Assembly (NCBI RefSeq): GCF_900182815.1
Contig: NZ_FXUA01000005.1
Span: 62,001 to 126,000 of the forward strand
Length of the DNA stretch: 64,000 nucleotides
Origin: Algoriphagus winogradskyi
GTDB lineage: Bacteria > Bacteroidota > Bacteroidia > Cytophagales > Cyclobacteriaceae
Reading direction: 5' to 3'
Within the stretch, counting starts at the first letter, position 1. Each line of letters opens with the position of its first letter. The notes beneath the pieces are model-generated. The model made no database searches. It saw nothing but the letters and a program-made list of their open reading frames with translations, and had not been told where the DNA came from. This document shows positions 52,259 to 60,815 of the stretch, piece after piece. The translations under genes were made by a program, and so were the position numbers.

Positions 52259-52645
52259 ATGGAAAGTAAAAGACAACAAAAATATGCCAAGCTTATCCAA
52301 AAAGAGCTTGGAGATATATTTCAAAAAGAATCAAAACACCTAGTCGGACGTGCTATGGTGACGATTACTCGTGTGATGATGAGCCCTGATTTGGGATTGG
52401 CAAAAGTTTACCTAAGCTTTTTATTGGCTGATCCAGAAGCGACTTACAAGTTGATCAATGAGCACAAAAAGGAAATTAGACATCAATTAGCCAAGAGAAT
52501 CGGAAAATCAGTTCGAGTAATTCCTGAAATCGCATTCTTCCCTGATGATTCGGCTGCCTATGCTCAGCATATGGACAAGGTGATTTCTAACCTAGCTATT
52601 CCACCAGCGCCGCCTGAAGAAGAAGATCAAGAGGAAGAGGATTAA
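52259..52645 (+). CDS. rbfA: Ribosome-binding factor A
   Basis: A 128-aa KH-fold factor for 30S subunit maturation, acting on the 5' end of 16S rRNA. The start at 52259 gives MESKRQQKYAKLIQKELGDI, the usual RbfA opening (RQxKxAxLIQxELxxI); the frame extends to 52217 but without homology. Core elements are TITRVMMSPDLGLAKVYLSF and VRVIPEIAFFPDDSAAYAQH. An acidic tail (PEEEDQEEED) ends the protein. It is followed 11 nt later by the LolC/E-type permease. Confidence 0.94.
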   Translation: MESKRQQKYAKLIQKELGDIFQKESKHLVGRAMVTITRVMMSPDLGLAKVYLSFLLADPEATYKLINEHKKEIRHQLAKRIGKSVRVIPEIAFFPDDSAAYAQHMDKVISNLAIPPAPPEEEDQEEED

Positions 52646-52656
52646 TCCAGCTATCG

Positions 52657-53883
52657 TTGAATCTCAGCTTTTTCATAGCCACCAGATATTTTCGCAGTAA
52701 AAAGAAGCGAAACTTCATCACTATTTTGTCCAGGATTTCTATGATAGGAGTCGCAGTGGGCACGATGGCGCTGGTGATTGTCATGTCTGTATTCAATGGC
52801 TTGGAAGATTTGATTCGCGGTATCTTTGCCAGCTTCGATGCGGAGTTGAAAATAGAGGCAGCTGTTGGTAAAAGCTTTATGACCAACGAAGAGTGGCTGG
52901 ATAGTATCAAAAACCTAGAAGGGGTAGCAATTCTAACTGAGGTCATTGAAGACAATGTACTGTTAGACTACAACGGCAACCAAATGGTAGGGAGAATCAA
53001 GGGTGTTTCAGAGAATTTTCTCGACCAGGAAAGATTCGCCAATGGTTATTTTTGGGGTGACACTACGCTAGGCACTGAACATAATCCTGCAGCAATTCTT
53101 GGAAGAGGTGTGGGCTTTTTCCTTTCGGTCAATCTTGAGAATGTCAATGTGCCTTTAAAAATCTATTATCCAAAAGCACCTAGAAGTGCGGCCACTATCG
53201 ATCCCACTCAGTTTTATGAAACTGCAGTCCTAGACCCGGTAGCCTATTTTAGCATTGATCGGCAATTTGATGACGAATATGTGATAGCGCCCCTGTCTTT
53301 TGTAAAGAAGTTGTTGAAATATGGTGATAAAAGGACGTCACTTGAAGTGAAAGTAGCCGAAGGATATTCTATCGCAGAAGTCCACAAAACACTAAAAGCA
53401 CATTTAGGGGAAAATTTTCTGGTGAAAAACGCAGACGAACAGCATGCAGGATTGATCCGGACCGTCCAGATGGAAAAGTTATTTGTGTTTCTTACACTTA
53501 CTTTTATTCTTGCGATAGCCTCTTTTAATATTTTCTTTTCACTCAGCATGTTAGCAATAGAAAAAAAGAAGGATATAGCTGTGCTGAAGGCCATGGGAGC
53601 ACCAGAGAAATTAATCAGAAGAATTTTCCTAAAGCAGGGTGCTATGATTGCTTTTAGTGGTGCAGCAATTGGTCTTATACTTGGTTATTTGGTATGCTTT
53701 CTACAAAAGACATTTGGTTTAGTATCTCTTGGTATTTCATCGGCGGTTGTCGATGCTTATCCTGTCAAAATGATTTGGAGCGACTTTTTCTGGATTAGTA
53801 TTGCGATGGTTGGAATCACTTTTTTGGCTTCCTCACGGCCAGCTTGGATAGCATCGCAGGTTAATACGGTCAAGGAGATTTAA
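52657..53883 (+). CDS. FtsX-like ABC permease (LolC/LolE type)
   Basis: A 408-aa permease of the lipoprotein-releasing or related type-VII ABC family. The N-terminal helix follows SRISMIGVAVGTMALVIVMS, the large periplasmic domain spans ~50-270, and three C-terminal helices include FVFLTLTFILAIASFNIFFS and the FtsX motif EKKKDIAVLKAMGAPEKLIR. The TTG start at 52657 (MNLSFFIATRYFRSKKKRN) fits the family; no nearby ATG gives a complete first helix. Partners (LolD ATPase) are not in the window. Such proteins pull lipoproteins from the inner membrane toward the outer membrane. Confidence 0.88.
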   Translation: MNLSFFIATRYFRSKKKRNFITILSRISMIGVAVGTMALVIVMSVFNGLEDLIRGIFASFDAELKIEAAVGKSFMTNEEWLDSIKNLEGVAILTEVIEDNVLLDYNGNQMVGRIKGVSENFLDQERFANGYFWGDTTLGTEHNPAAILGRGVGFFLSVNLENVNVPLKIYYPKAPRSAATIDPTQFYETAVLDPVAYFSIDRQFDDEYVIAPLSFVKKLLKYGDKRTSLEVKVAEGYSIAEVHKTLKAHLGENFLVKNADEQHAGLIRTVQMEKLFVFLTLTFILAIASFNIFFSLSMLAIEKKKDIAVLKAMGAPEKLIRRIFLKQGAMIAFSGAAIGLILGYLVCFLQKTFGLVSLGISSAVVDAYPVKMIWSDFFWISIAMVGITFLASSRPAWIASQVNTVKEI

Positions 53884-54294
53884 CTTTTTTAAATAAGCAG
53901 TTTTCATGAATTAGGTATCCAAATTTATCGCACAAAACTTATCAGAAATTCTGGCCACAATATTAATTTTTGTGATTATCCGCAATGATGCCAGTTGCCT
54001 TAGATTCTTTGCTTATCTGGTCGGAAGACCGATGACCGAAGACTCCCGCATTGGCGGGACAGGCTGAAGTGGCCTCAATTCTTAAGTTTAACCTATGTCA
54101 CATTACTTTTGTCAGCATACTGGAAGAAAAGCGGATGTATATATTATTATTTTAAATAATTGATAATAAGCCAAATAGATTGATTTATTTGTGGGTAGGT
54201 ATAGTCCAGTTAAAAAATGGCCTTGTATATCCCCTGTAAGGCATGTTTATTGGTTGCTGAAGTCATTCACTCTAGTTTGTAAATTAATTCCCCA
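53884..54294. other. Intergenic region with inverted and direct short repeats
   Basis: 411 nt without a gene. The most structured part (~54018-54065) holds GAAGACCGATGACCGAAGAC, containing two GAAGAC copies, then TCCCGC-ATTG-GCGGGA, a perfect 6-bp stem with a four-base loop. It is GC-rich against an AT-rich background. It looks like a short dispersed intergenic repeat of the kind common in Cytophagales. The right ~150 nt should contain the promoter of the coiled-coil gene. Confidence 0.5.
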
Positions 54295-54894
54295 ATGAAA
54301 AGAATACTACTCCTATTCCTTATCATAACTTTCTTTATTACTCATCCATCACTCATCTTTGCCCAAGAGGCTTCCGAGGATAGCGGTTCTCTTGAGTCAG
54401 GCACGATTGATAGTCAATTTGATTATATCTACAGTGTGTCGAATAATTTCCAAGAATATAAAGTTGTAAAGCGATCAAATTTGGATCAGCTGAAAGCTAA
54501 TATTCTTGATTCCATGAGTACGATGAGAACTGAGGTCGGTGATCTAAAACTATTGATTGCCAATGAGAAGGATTCAATCAATAATCTAAATACAATACTG
54601 GCAACAGCCGAAACTGAGAAGTTAGCTGCGATTGCCGAAAAGGATAATTTTTCATTCCTTGGTATCGGAATCCACAAAGGGGTTTACTCATCTATGATGT
54701 GGATTCTGGTGGCAGTACTTGCAGGCGCACTTGCTATTTTTTCTTTTCAATATTTCACTAGCTTCAAAAAAATCAAAAAGGCGCAGAAGGATTTGGCCGA
54801 AGTCCAAGAAGAATTTGAAAACCACCGAAAGAATATGCTTGAACGTGAGCGTAAACTTAAGCGGGAATTGGTTGATGCGCAATTGGGCAGATAG
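54295..54894 (+). CDS. Coiled-coil membrane protein of unknown function
   Basis: A 199-aa protein with an N-terminal signal (ILLLFLIITFFITHPSLIF, cleaved after FAQ). A periplasmic coiled coil of ~80 residues follows (LDSMSTMRTEVGDLKLLI; NLNTILATAETEKLAAIAEK). A transmembrane helix lies at ~142-160 (MMWILVAVLAGALAIFSFQY). A second, cytoplasmic coiled coil ends it (KAQKDLAEVQEEFENHRKNM; ERERKLKRELVDAQLG). The two-coil, one-membrane-span layout resembles envelope-spanning tethering proteins, but no family is recognised. It is a single gene. Confidence 0.7.
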   Translation: MKRILLLFLIITFFITHPSLIFAQEASEDSGSLESGTIDSQFDYIYSVSNNFQEYKVVKRSNLDQLKANILDSMSTMRTEVGDLKLLIANEKDSINNLNTILATAETEKLAAIAEKDNFSFLGIGIHKGVYSSMMWILVAVLAGALAIFSFQYFTSFKKIKKAQKDLAEVQEEFENHRKNMLERERKLKRELVDAQLGR

Positions 54895-55090
54895 TTGCCT
54901 CATTCCACAGCGGCGGTCATTTATACTAATATCATTTCAAAAGTATTCAGGAAGGTTCTAGGTAGTCTAGGAATACTTTGGAAGGTTTTACCTTTCTGGT
55001 ATTCGCGAGACCCATATTGGATTGATTTATTAGTCTAAGTTGATTGTCAAAGCTTTCGCTTTTACTGAGGAAATCCTTGCAAAAAAGCCT

Positions 55091-55098
55091 TAAGTTTG
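55091..55098 (+). promoter_or_regulatory. -7 box upstream of the ABC exporter
   Basis: TAAGTTTG is an exact -7 consensus match, 24 nt before the ATG at 55123. No good -33 element is visible at the usual distance. Confidence 0.4.
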
Positions 55099-55122
55099 TG
55101 CCCTCAATACCAAAATTAACGG

Positions 55123-56910
55123 ATGGCTAAGAAAAGAGGAACTGCTTTGGAAGAGGGTGAAAAGAGAAAGTTGAATAAGCAGAATTTAAGTAAACTGGGA
55201 GGCATTTTTCAGTTTTTAATGCCGTATAAAGGAACCTTCTTTCTTGGATTGGTTTTCCTTGTATTTTCCTCACTTACGCTACTCACCTTCCCTTTTGTAG
55301 CTGGCAAGCTTATCGATACCGCGCAAGGCTCAGACTGGATAGTAAATGATATAAATTCTATTGCCCTGATCTTAGTCGCGATCTTGGCAGTTCAGAGTAT
55401 TTTCTCTTTTTTCAGAGTTTGGCTTTTTGCCTTAGTCTCGGAGAAATCGATGCGGGATATCCGGCTAGCCCTGTACTCTAGAATGGTGCGACTTCCTATG
55501 ACTTTTTTTGATAAGCGCAGGACTGGGGAGCTAATCAGCCGTATTACATCTGATGTCAGTATGCTTCAGGATACATTCTCTGTTACACTTGCGGAGCTTT
55601 TTCGTCAGGTAGTTACACTTATTGCAGGTGTAATCTTCTTGATGGTCAATACACCCAAATTAACCTTATTTATGCTCGCTACCTTCCCAGTTTTGGTGGT
55701 AATAGCGATGGTTTTTGGGAAATTTATTCGAAGACTTTCCAAAAGTACGCAGGACGAACTGGCCTCGGCAAATGTGATTGTAGAGGAAACGCTACAGTCT
55801 ATCAGTACTGTTAAATCTTTTGTAGGCGAAGCGTTCGAGTCAGCTCGCTATGGCACTGGTTTGAATAGAGTAGTAGGTGTTGCTTTGCGGGCTGCCAAGT
55901 ACCGTGGAGCATTTATTTCCTTTATCATTTTTGCCTTGTTTGGAGGAATCGTGGCGGTGATGTGGTATGGTGCCAGCTTAGTCAGCTCAGGTGAAATGAG
56001 TGTAGGGGAATTAGTTTCCTTTGTTTTGTACACTACATTTATCGGCGGATCCATAGCGGGATTAGGAGATATTTATGGGCAGGTTCAGAAAGCCATAGGA
56101 TCATCTGAGCGAGTTTTGGAAATATTAGACGAAGAGCCGGAACCAATTACCGGGCAAAAAGCCGCTAATTTCCAAGGCAAAATTTCTTTTGATCACGTTG
56201 GGTTCCATTATCCAACACGTCCTGAAATGGAAGTTCTAAAAGACCTGACTTTCTATGTGAATCCAGGAGAGAAAGTTGCCTTGGCAGGTCATTCAGGAGC
56301 GGGTAAATCTACCATCATTCAATTGCTGATGCGCTTCTATGACGTGCAGAAAGGATCAATTAAAGTTGATGATCGACAACTGAGTGAGTGGGATTTGCAA
56401 AATCTTAGATCACATGTGGGCATGGTACCACAGGAAGTGTTGCTCTTTGGTGGATCAATTCGTGAGAATATCGAATATGCTAAGCCTGGTGCATCGGAAG
56501 AGGAAATTATTATGGCTTCAAAGCAAGCTAATGCTTGGCAGTTTATTTCACAATTCCCCGAGGGTCTAGATACCTTAGTAGGTGAGCGAGGGATAAAGCT
56601 TTCTGGCGGTCAAAGGCAACGTGTCGCTATCGCCAGAGCTATATTAAAAAACCCATCTATTTTGATATTGGATGAAGCGACCTCTTCTTTGGATGCGGAA
56701 TCAGAGCACCTGGTTCAGGAAGCGTTGGATGAGTTGATGAAAGGAAGAACCACCATTATCATCGCGCATAGGCTAGCGACAATCCGCAAGGTGGATAGGA
56801 TATATGTACTTAGCGACGGCGAAATAGTCGAGCAGGGTAATCACGTAGATTTGCTCACTAGAGAAGATGGTTTTTATGCCAACTTGGTTCGCTTACAATT
56901 CGATGATTAA
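55123..56910 (+). CDS. ABC exporter, fused membrane and ATPase domains (MsbA-like)
   Basis: A 595-aa half-transporter expected to work as a homodimer. Six transmembrane helices occupy ~35-320, with a coupling-helix region around RDIRLALYSRMVRLPMTFFD. The ATPase has Walker A GHSGAGKST at ~390, the Q-loop VGMVPQEVLLFGG, the signature LSGGQRQRVAIARAIL and Walker B ILILDEATSSLD, with the H-loop IIIAHRLATI. All catalytic residues are present. MsbA-type exporters flip lipid A or drugs across the inner membrane; the substrate here is unknown. The gene overlaps the convergent methyltransferase by 4 nt. Confidence 0.93.
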   Translation: MAKKRGTALEEGEKRKLNKQNLSKLGGIFQFLMPYKGTFFLGLVFLVFSSLTLLTFPFVAGKLIDTAQGSDWIVNDINSIALILVAILAVQSIFSFFRVWLFALVSEKSMRDIRLALYSRMVRLPMTFFDKRRTGELISRITSDVSMLQDTFSVTLAELFRQVVTLIAGVIFLMVNTPKLTLFMLATFPVLVVIAMVFGKFIRRLSKSTQDELASANVIVEETLQSISTVKSFVGEAFESARYGTGLNRVVGVALRAAKYRGAFISFIIFALFGGIVAVMWYGASLVSSGEMSVGELVSFVLYTTFIGGSIAGLGDIYGQVQKAIGSSERVLEILDEEPEPITGQKAANFQGKISFDHVGFHYPTRPEMEVLKDLTFYVNPGEKVALAGHSGAGKSTIIQLLMRFYDVQKGSIKVDDRQLSEWDLQNLRSHVGMVPQEVLLFGGSIRENIEYAKPGASEEEIIMASKQANAWQFISQFPEGLDTLVGERGIKLSGGQRQRVAIARAILKNPSILILDEATSSLDAESEHLVQEALDELMKGRTTIIIAHRLATIRKVDRIYVLSDGEIVEQGNHVDLLTREDGFYANLVRLQFDD

Positions 56911-57608
56911 CCTAAATTGTGGGCACTGATTGATTTGATCATGCCCATGAATCTTTCCAGATACAGTTTAGATTCAGGGAAGAGCTGCTGCATTTCTTTT
57001 TGATCAAGTAATCGGATTTCATCTAGATATTGCTGCGCATGTTTAGAATCCCATTTCTGAAGCCTACTCACTTTTGTTTTGGTGAGGAAAAAGAAAAGCA
57101 GGTTATGAGGAAGGTATTGGGCAAAGGGAATTGCGTAATGCGCCTCAATTGGAAATGTCCGGTTTGGAGTTTGGATAAAATGCTTTTTACCCACACGGAG
57201 TATTTCATTGGCCATTTTTTGCTGATTTTCCCAAGTATACAAGTGCTCAATTACAGAGTTTGAAAAGACCAAATCAAAACTATTGTCTTCGAACTCAGGC
57301 ATACTCGTTGCATCGCCAACTACAGATTTTATTTTAGGATGTGTAGTATTTTCCTTTCCTAGATTTAGAAGTGTGATTTCAATATTAGGCAAGGAGGGAA
57401 GACTGCTGGTATCCCAGAAATAGGAAGCACCACCCACATCAAGAACTCGAATCGGATCGTTTTTAGAAAAATTCTGAAAGAATAAATCTTCAAAATCTTT
57501 TTGTCTTTGGTTTCTAAATTTAGCTCCCAAAGAATTGGGATTGTCGGAAGGTGAAAAGAAATTCGAAATAAAACTCATGCGTTGCCCTAGAGGCGTTTCA
57601 GCTAACAA
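56907..57608 (-). CDS. SAM-dependent methyltransferase (class I)
   Basis: A 233-aa Rossmann-fold methyltransferase. Motif I is RVLDVGGASYFWDTS at ~53-67, with the second-strand acid region ITLLNLGKEN. Motif II/III follow as VVGDATSMPEFEDNSFDLVF, and VIEHLYTWENQQKMANEIL marks the catalytic fold. This pattern resembles the Methyltransf_11 group, which modifies small molecules, lipids or glycans. The first ~45 residues (MLAETPLGQRMSF... QRQKDFEDLFF) are an N-terminal helical extension. No substrate can be assigned. It ends inside the ABC exporter stop. Confidence 0.85.
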   Translation of the reverse strand: MLAETPLGQRMSFISNFFSPSDNPNSLGAKFRNQRQKDFEDLFFQNFSKNDPIRVLDVGGASYFWDTSSLPSLPNIEITLLNLGKENTTHPKIKSVVGDATSMPEFEDNSFDLVFSNSVIEHLYTWENQQKMANEILRVGKKHFIQTPNRTFPIEAHYAIPFAQYLPHNLLFFFLTKTKVSRLQKWDSKHAQQYLDEIRLLDQKEMQQLFPESKLYLERFMGMIKSISAHNLG

Positions 57609-57826
57609 ATAATCACAAAAGTAATCAGCCTTGGGGATTCTTTGCTTAATTTCGAGATTGAAATGAATCTCATTTCGTATCTAAATGAATTGCTGCAGCT
57701 CTTAATTGATAATAAGCTTGGTTTTGGCCCCACTACTTTCCAAAAATTCAAAAAACTTTATCGAACATAGAATTGTAAATCGATCCTAGCACGAGCTAAT
57801 TTTTATTTGTCCTAATAGCTATTGAT

Positions 57827-58750
57827 TTGTATAAAGCCTGTAAGTTTTGTGGAAGTTTAAGCCTTATATCTTTTGAGGCTACAGAGAGAATGTTTGGAAT
57901 GGGCGGATCCTTTTCCTATTCGGAATGCGCTGATTGTAGGTCTATTCAACTTGACGAGGTCCCACCAAATCTTGGCGACTATTACTCCCAATCCGGATAT
58001 TATTCATTTCTACCCTTAGTACAATCCGGCTTAGCCAGAAGGATATTTAAGCAGGTTCGTATGAGTTTATTGCTAACCACAAAGTCAAAGGCCTTTGAGC
58101 CTAAGGAATATGGTTATTGGTTAAAAAAGCTAGCGCCAACATTTCATTCAAAAATTGCTGACGTCGGATGCGGCAATGGCCAATTGTTATACGAATTGTT
58201 TGCTTCAGGATATACCGATTTGCACGGGTTTGATCCTTTTATGAAGCAAAATCTCACAGTCAATCCAAGTCTCCATCTTTGGAAAAAGGGAATTGAAGAA
58301 AGTGAAAATACGTTTGATCTAATAATGCTACATCATGCTTTTGAGCATATGGAAAACCCAATGGAAGCTCTGCAAGCATGTTATGATAAACTCAATCCAG
58401 GTGGAAGGCTATTGATCAGAACTCCTGTGGCCGATGCTGCAATATGGAAGGAAAAGCGGGAGTTTTGGGTGCAATTAGATGCGCCTAGACATTTGATTAT
58501 TCCATCCATTTCTGGATTTGAAATTGTTTCTAAGAGCATAGGATTTAACTTGGATGAAGTGCTGTTTGATTCTACTGCATTTCAATTCTGGGGGACAGAA
58601 TTATATGAAAGAGGCATTTCACTTCATAAGAAATCTGCACATGATGTTTTTTCCCAAAAGGAAATAGAGAGTTTAGAAAAAAAAGCCCTCCGTTATAATA
58701 AGGAGGGCAAAGGTGATCAGGTATGTTTCTTTCTAAGTAAAGCAGATTAG
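57827..58750 (+). CDS. Class I methyltransferase with N-terminal zinc-like motif
   Basis: A 307-aa protein starting at a TTG (MYKACKFCGS); no ATG is in frame upstream. Residues 5-8 (CKFC) and 33-36 (CADC) form a four-Cys zinc-ribbon-like unit. The methyltransferase domain follows: IADVGCGNGQLLYELFASGY at ~107-126 (motif I), FDLIMLHHAFEHMENPMEAL and KLNPGGRLLIRTPVADAA. Enzymes of this layout often act on sugars or glycopeptides. The last ~20 codons contain the terminator of the convergent stress-protein gene, and the two stops overlap by 4 nt. Confidence 0.85.
   Translation: MYKACKFCGSLSLISFEATERMFGMGGSFSYSECADCRSIQLDEVPPNLGDYYSQSGYYSFLPLVQSGLARRIFKQVRMSLLLTTKSKAFEPKEYGYWLKKLAPTFHSKIADVGCGNGQLLYELFASGYTDLHGFDPFMKQNLTVNPSLHLWKKGIEESENTFDLIMLHHAFEHMENPMEALQACYDKLNPGGRLLIRTPVADAAIWKEKREFWVQLDAPRHLIIPSISGFEIVSKSIGFNLDEVLFDSTAFQFWGTELYERGISLHKKSAHDVFSQKEIESLEKKALRYNKEGKGDQVCFFLSKAD
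58677..58708 (-). terminator. Stress-protein terminator inside the opposite gene
   Basis: On the minus strand GCCCTCC and GGAGGGC pair perfectly (7 bp, ten-base loop) and an eight-T run follows. It lies 38 nt beyond the stop of the universal stress gene but within the 3' coding part of the convergent methyltransferase. Confidence 0.8.
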
Positions 58751-59661
58751 ACTTTAAATAAAGCTTCAAAGAAGCCCATTGTTTCACCCTTTTTCTTAAA
58801 GATCAGCATTGGTAAAACGTTATTTACCATAACTAATTTTTCGGCCACACTACCAAGAAGAATTGCTGCTGATTTAGTTTTTCCTCTAGATCCAAGTAAT
58901 ATCATGTCTGCACCGAGTTTTTCGGCTTCTTCCAGTAGGGCTTTGCCCTGTCCCTCACCGTTGTTCAATACGAATTGGCATTCTAATTCTTTATGGTTAT
59001 GCTTTTGAATGAATCGTCTAAAGTCTTCACGAGCATTCTCTTTCATGATTTCTGCAAACTCCTCAAAGGATTTGCCGGTTTTAGAATATCCGTGAGGTAC
59101 TTCATATAGGTGGACTGGAATTAATTCCGCCCCTAATTCTTCGGAAATCCTCTCTCCAAAATCATAGATCAAGTCCGTGTGATCAGAGAAATCGGAAGGA
59201 ATCATTATTTTCTTTGGCAATCCTGGCTTCCTTCTTTCTTGTAATAATAAGACTGAGCAAGGTGCTTTTTTTGCAATGCCTTTGGCAAGAGAGCCTGATC
59301 CTTGCAACTCTTCTTTTCTACCCATGATGATCAAATCAACATCTTTGATTTTAGCCCACCTTAGTAGGGTTTCTAGCTGGTGCGCTCCTTCTTCCGCAAA
59401 AACCTCAATATCCATCGTCTCTGGAAAATCAAACTCGGCTAGTTTCGACTTAATCAAGGCCTCAATAGACTCATCGCCTGGAGCAAGTAACTCAGGATGG
59501 TTTTTAAGAATTTCGTCAGGAACTGCCAGATTTTTGGCTACATGCACAAAATAGCATTTATCTATTCCTAAGAAATTTAGGTAAACTATCGTTTTTTTGA
59601 TCAGGATGTCATCCATCTCAGTCAGATCAAGACCAATCATAGCCTTATAAAAATACTTCAT
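58747..59661 (-). CDS. Tandem universal stress protein
   Basis: A 304-aa cytosolic protein with two UspA domains. The second, at ~150-290, has the ATP-binding pattern G-2x-G-9x-G(S): GSRGKTKSAAILLGS. The first domain starts KAMIGLDLTEMDDILIKKTI and has a degenerate loop around IIMGRKEELQGSGSLAKG, so only the second may bind nucleotide. Tandem USP proteins are induced by stress or growth arrest in many bacteria. The gene has its own terminator on the minus strand. Confidence 0.9.
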   Translation of the reverse strand: MKYFYKAMIGLDLTEMDDILIKKTIVYLNFLGIDKCYFVHVAKNLAVPDEILKNHPELLAPGDESIEALIKSKLAEFDFPETMDIEVFAEEGAHQLETLLRWAKIKDVDLIIMGRKEELQGSGSLAKGIAKKAPCSVLLLQERRKPGLPKKIMIPSDFSDHTDLIYDFGERISEELGAELIPVHLYEVPHGYSKTGKSFEEFAEIMKENAREDFRRFIQKHNHKELECQFVLNNGEGQGKALLEEAEKLGADMILLGSRGKTKSAAILLGSVAEKLVMVNNVLPMLIFKKKGETMGFFEALFKV

Positions 59662-59731
59662 AGTTGTTTGGTGTTTATTCCCCTTAATTTAAAGCTTTGA
59701 TCCAGTTTATCGAATAGTTTTTATGTTTTTA

Positions 59732-59761
59732 CTTGCTGAATTCCTTTTCGAGGTAAATTTG
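59732..59761 (+). promoter_or_regulatory. Promoter of the 2'-5' RNA ligase-like gene
   Basis: TAAATTTG (59754-59761) is an exact -7 box, with CTTG (59732-59735) as -33 element at an 18-nt spacing. The first ATG is four bases after the box, as with lptC; the second ATG at 59775 would leave a short leader. Confidence 0.55.
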
Positions 59762-59765
59762 CCTG

Positions 59766-60320
59766 ATGAAGATAATGCAAAAATATTTTTTGGCCATCGT
59801 ACCTGATGGTGAGTTTGAAGAGCAAGTAACAAACCTAAAATTGGAGATAAAGAACCGTTTTCAGGCTAAATATGCATTGAAATCTCCTCCTCATATTACC
59901 GTGAAAATGCCATTTACTTATAATGAGGCCAAAGAGGAGCAACTTATTGGGAGACTGGGAAGTTTTATGGCCAACTATGAGCCAATGCACCTCATAATAA
60001 AAGGAGTGAAAACATTTGGCGAGCGTGTAATCTATCTTGATGTCCATGCTGAACAGGACTTATATGACTTTCAAAGTGACTTAAAAAACTTTTGTAAAAG
60101 GGAATTAAACCTAGTGGATGAGCTGAGTGATCGGAATTATCACCCTCATATGACGGTAGCATTTAAGGATATTAAAAAAGATAAGTTTCAGAATATTCTT
60201 CACTTCGTGTCTGAAATGGGGTTAATGCATAAAATCGAAGTTTCTAACATAATGCTTTTAAAAAGAGTAGATAGGGTGTGGAAATTGCATAAAAAGCTAC
60301 AGAAATTGGTTGATTCATGA
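59766..60320 (+). CDS. 2'-5' RNA ligase family (2H phosphoesterase) protein
   Basis: A 184-aa protein of the 2H phosphoesterase superfamily. The two catalytic HxT motifs are HITVKM (~residue 44) and HMTVAF (~residue 128). Between them lie the typical alternating strands. The start is either ATG at 59766 or ATG at 59775 (MQKYFLAIVPDGEFEEQ); the latter fits the family better but the former suits the promoter. Family members act on 2'-5' or cyclic phosphodiester bonds in RNA or nucleotides. It is a single gene. Confidence 0.87.
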   Translation: MKIMQKYFLAIVPDGEFEEQVTNLKLEIKNRFQAKYALKSPPHITVKMPFTYNEAKEEQLIGRLGSFMANYEPMHLIIKGVKTFGERVIYLDVHAEQDLYDFQSDLKNFCKRELNLVDELSDRNYHPHMTVAFKDIKKDKFQNILHFVSEMGLMHKIEVSNIMLLKRVDRVWKLHKKLQKLVDS

Positions 60321-60815
60321 TTGTTGCTACATAATTTGTCGAAAAAGGGATAAAATCTGAACTTTTTTTCAAACTCTTTAAATCGTGCTATATTTTGCAT
60401 TATTTGCAATTTACAGAATTTTATTCTTTTCAATTTTTTCTTAAGTTTTATAGTCTCGGATTAATATGGAGGTTTTTTCATTAAACTAATTGATTAAAAG
60501 AATTTTGTTTGGATAATTTGCCCAAAAAGATTTTTAGTGCATACGACCAGTTTTAACTATTTAGGTTACACGGGATCGAATTCAGATTTTTTTTAGAATA
60601 ATTCAGATTTTTTAGGAGCTAAAATTGAAAAATGAGAAATAAAAATCTGAGCAACGTAAAGATTGGGTGTTTTTAAATTCAGTTTTTCATTTTTTAACAA
60701 AATTCCGAAATAAAGTATTTTATCGGGTTGATATAGTGGAAGTTGTGGGTCATTGAAAAACCAACTTTAGGTTTAATATTCGCGTCAAATACCACTCCAC
60801 GTAAATGATTAATCT
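60321..60815. other. AT-rich regulatory region upstream of susC
   Basis: 495 nt without a gene. It contains a direct repeat of AATTCAGATTTTTT (60580 and 60601, spacing 21 nt, about two helical turns), a copy of TTTAACTATT at 60553-60562 that equals one arm of the eCIS-upstream inverted repeat, and long T/A runs. No exact TAnnTTTG box was found near susC. The repeat spacing suggests a regulator binding on one DNA face, as at SusR- or ECF-controlled loci, but this is weak. Confidence 0.5.

Noticed and set aside
60553-60562. Half-site of the eCIS palindrome before susC as a common regulator site
   Set aside because: Only one arm is present, and a ten-base AT-rich match is expected by chance with moderate probability in 64 kb.
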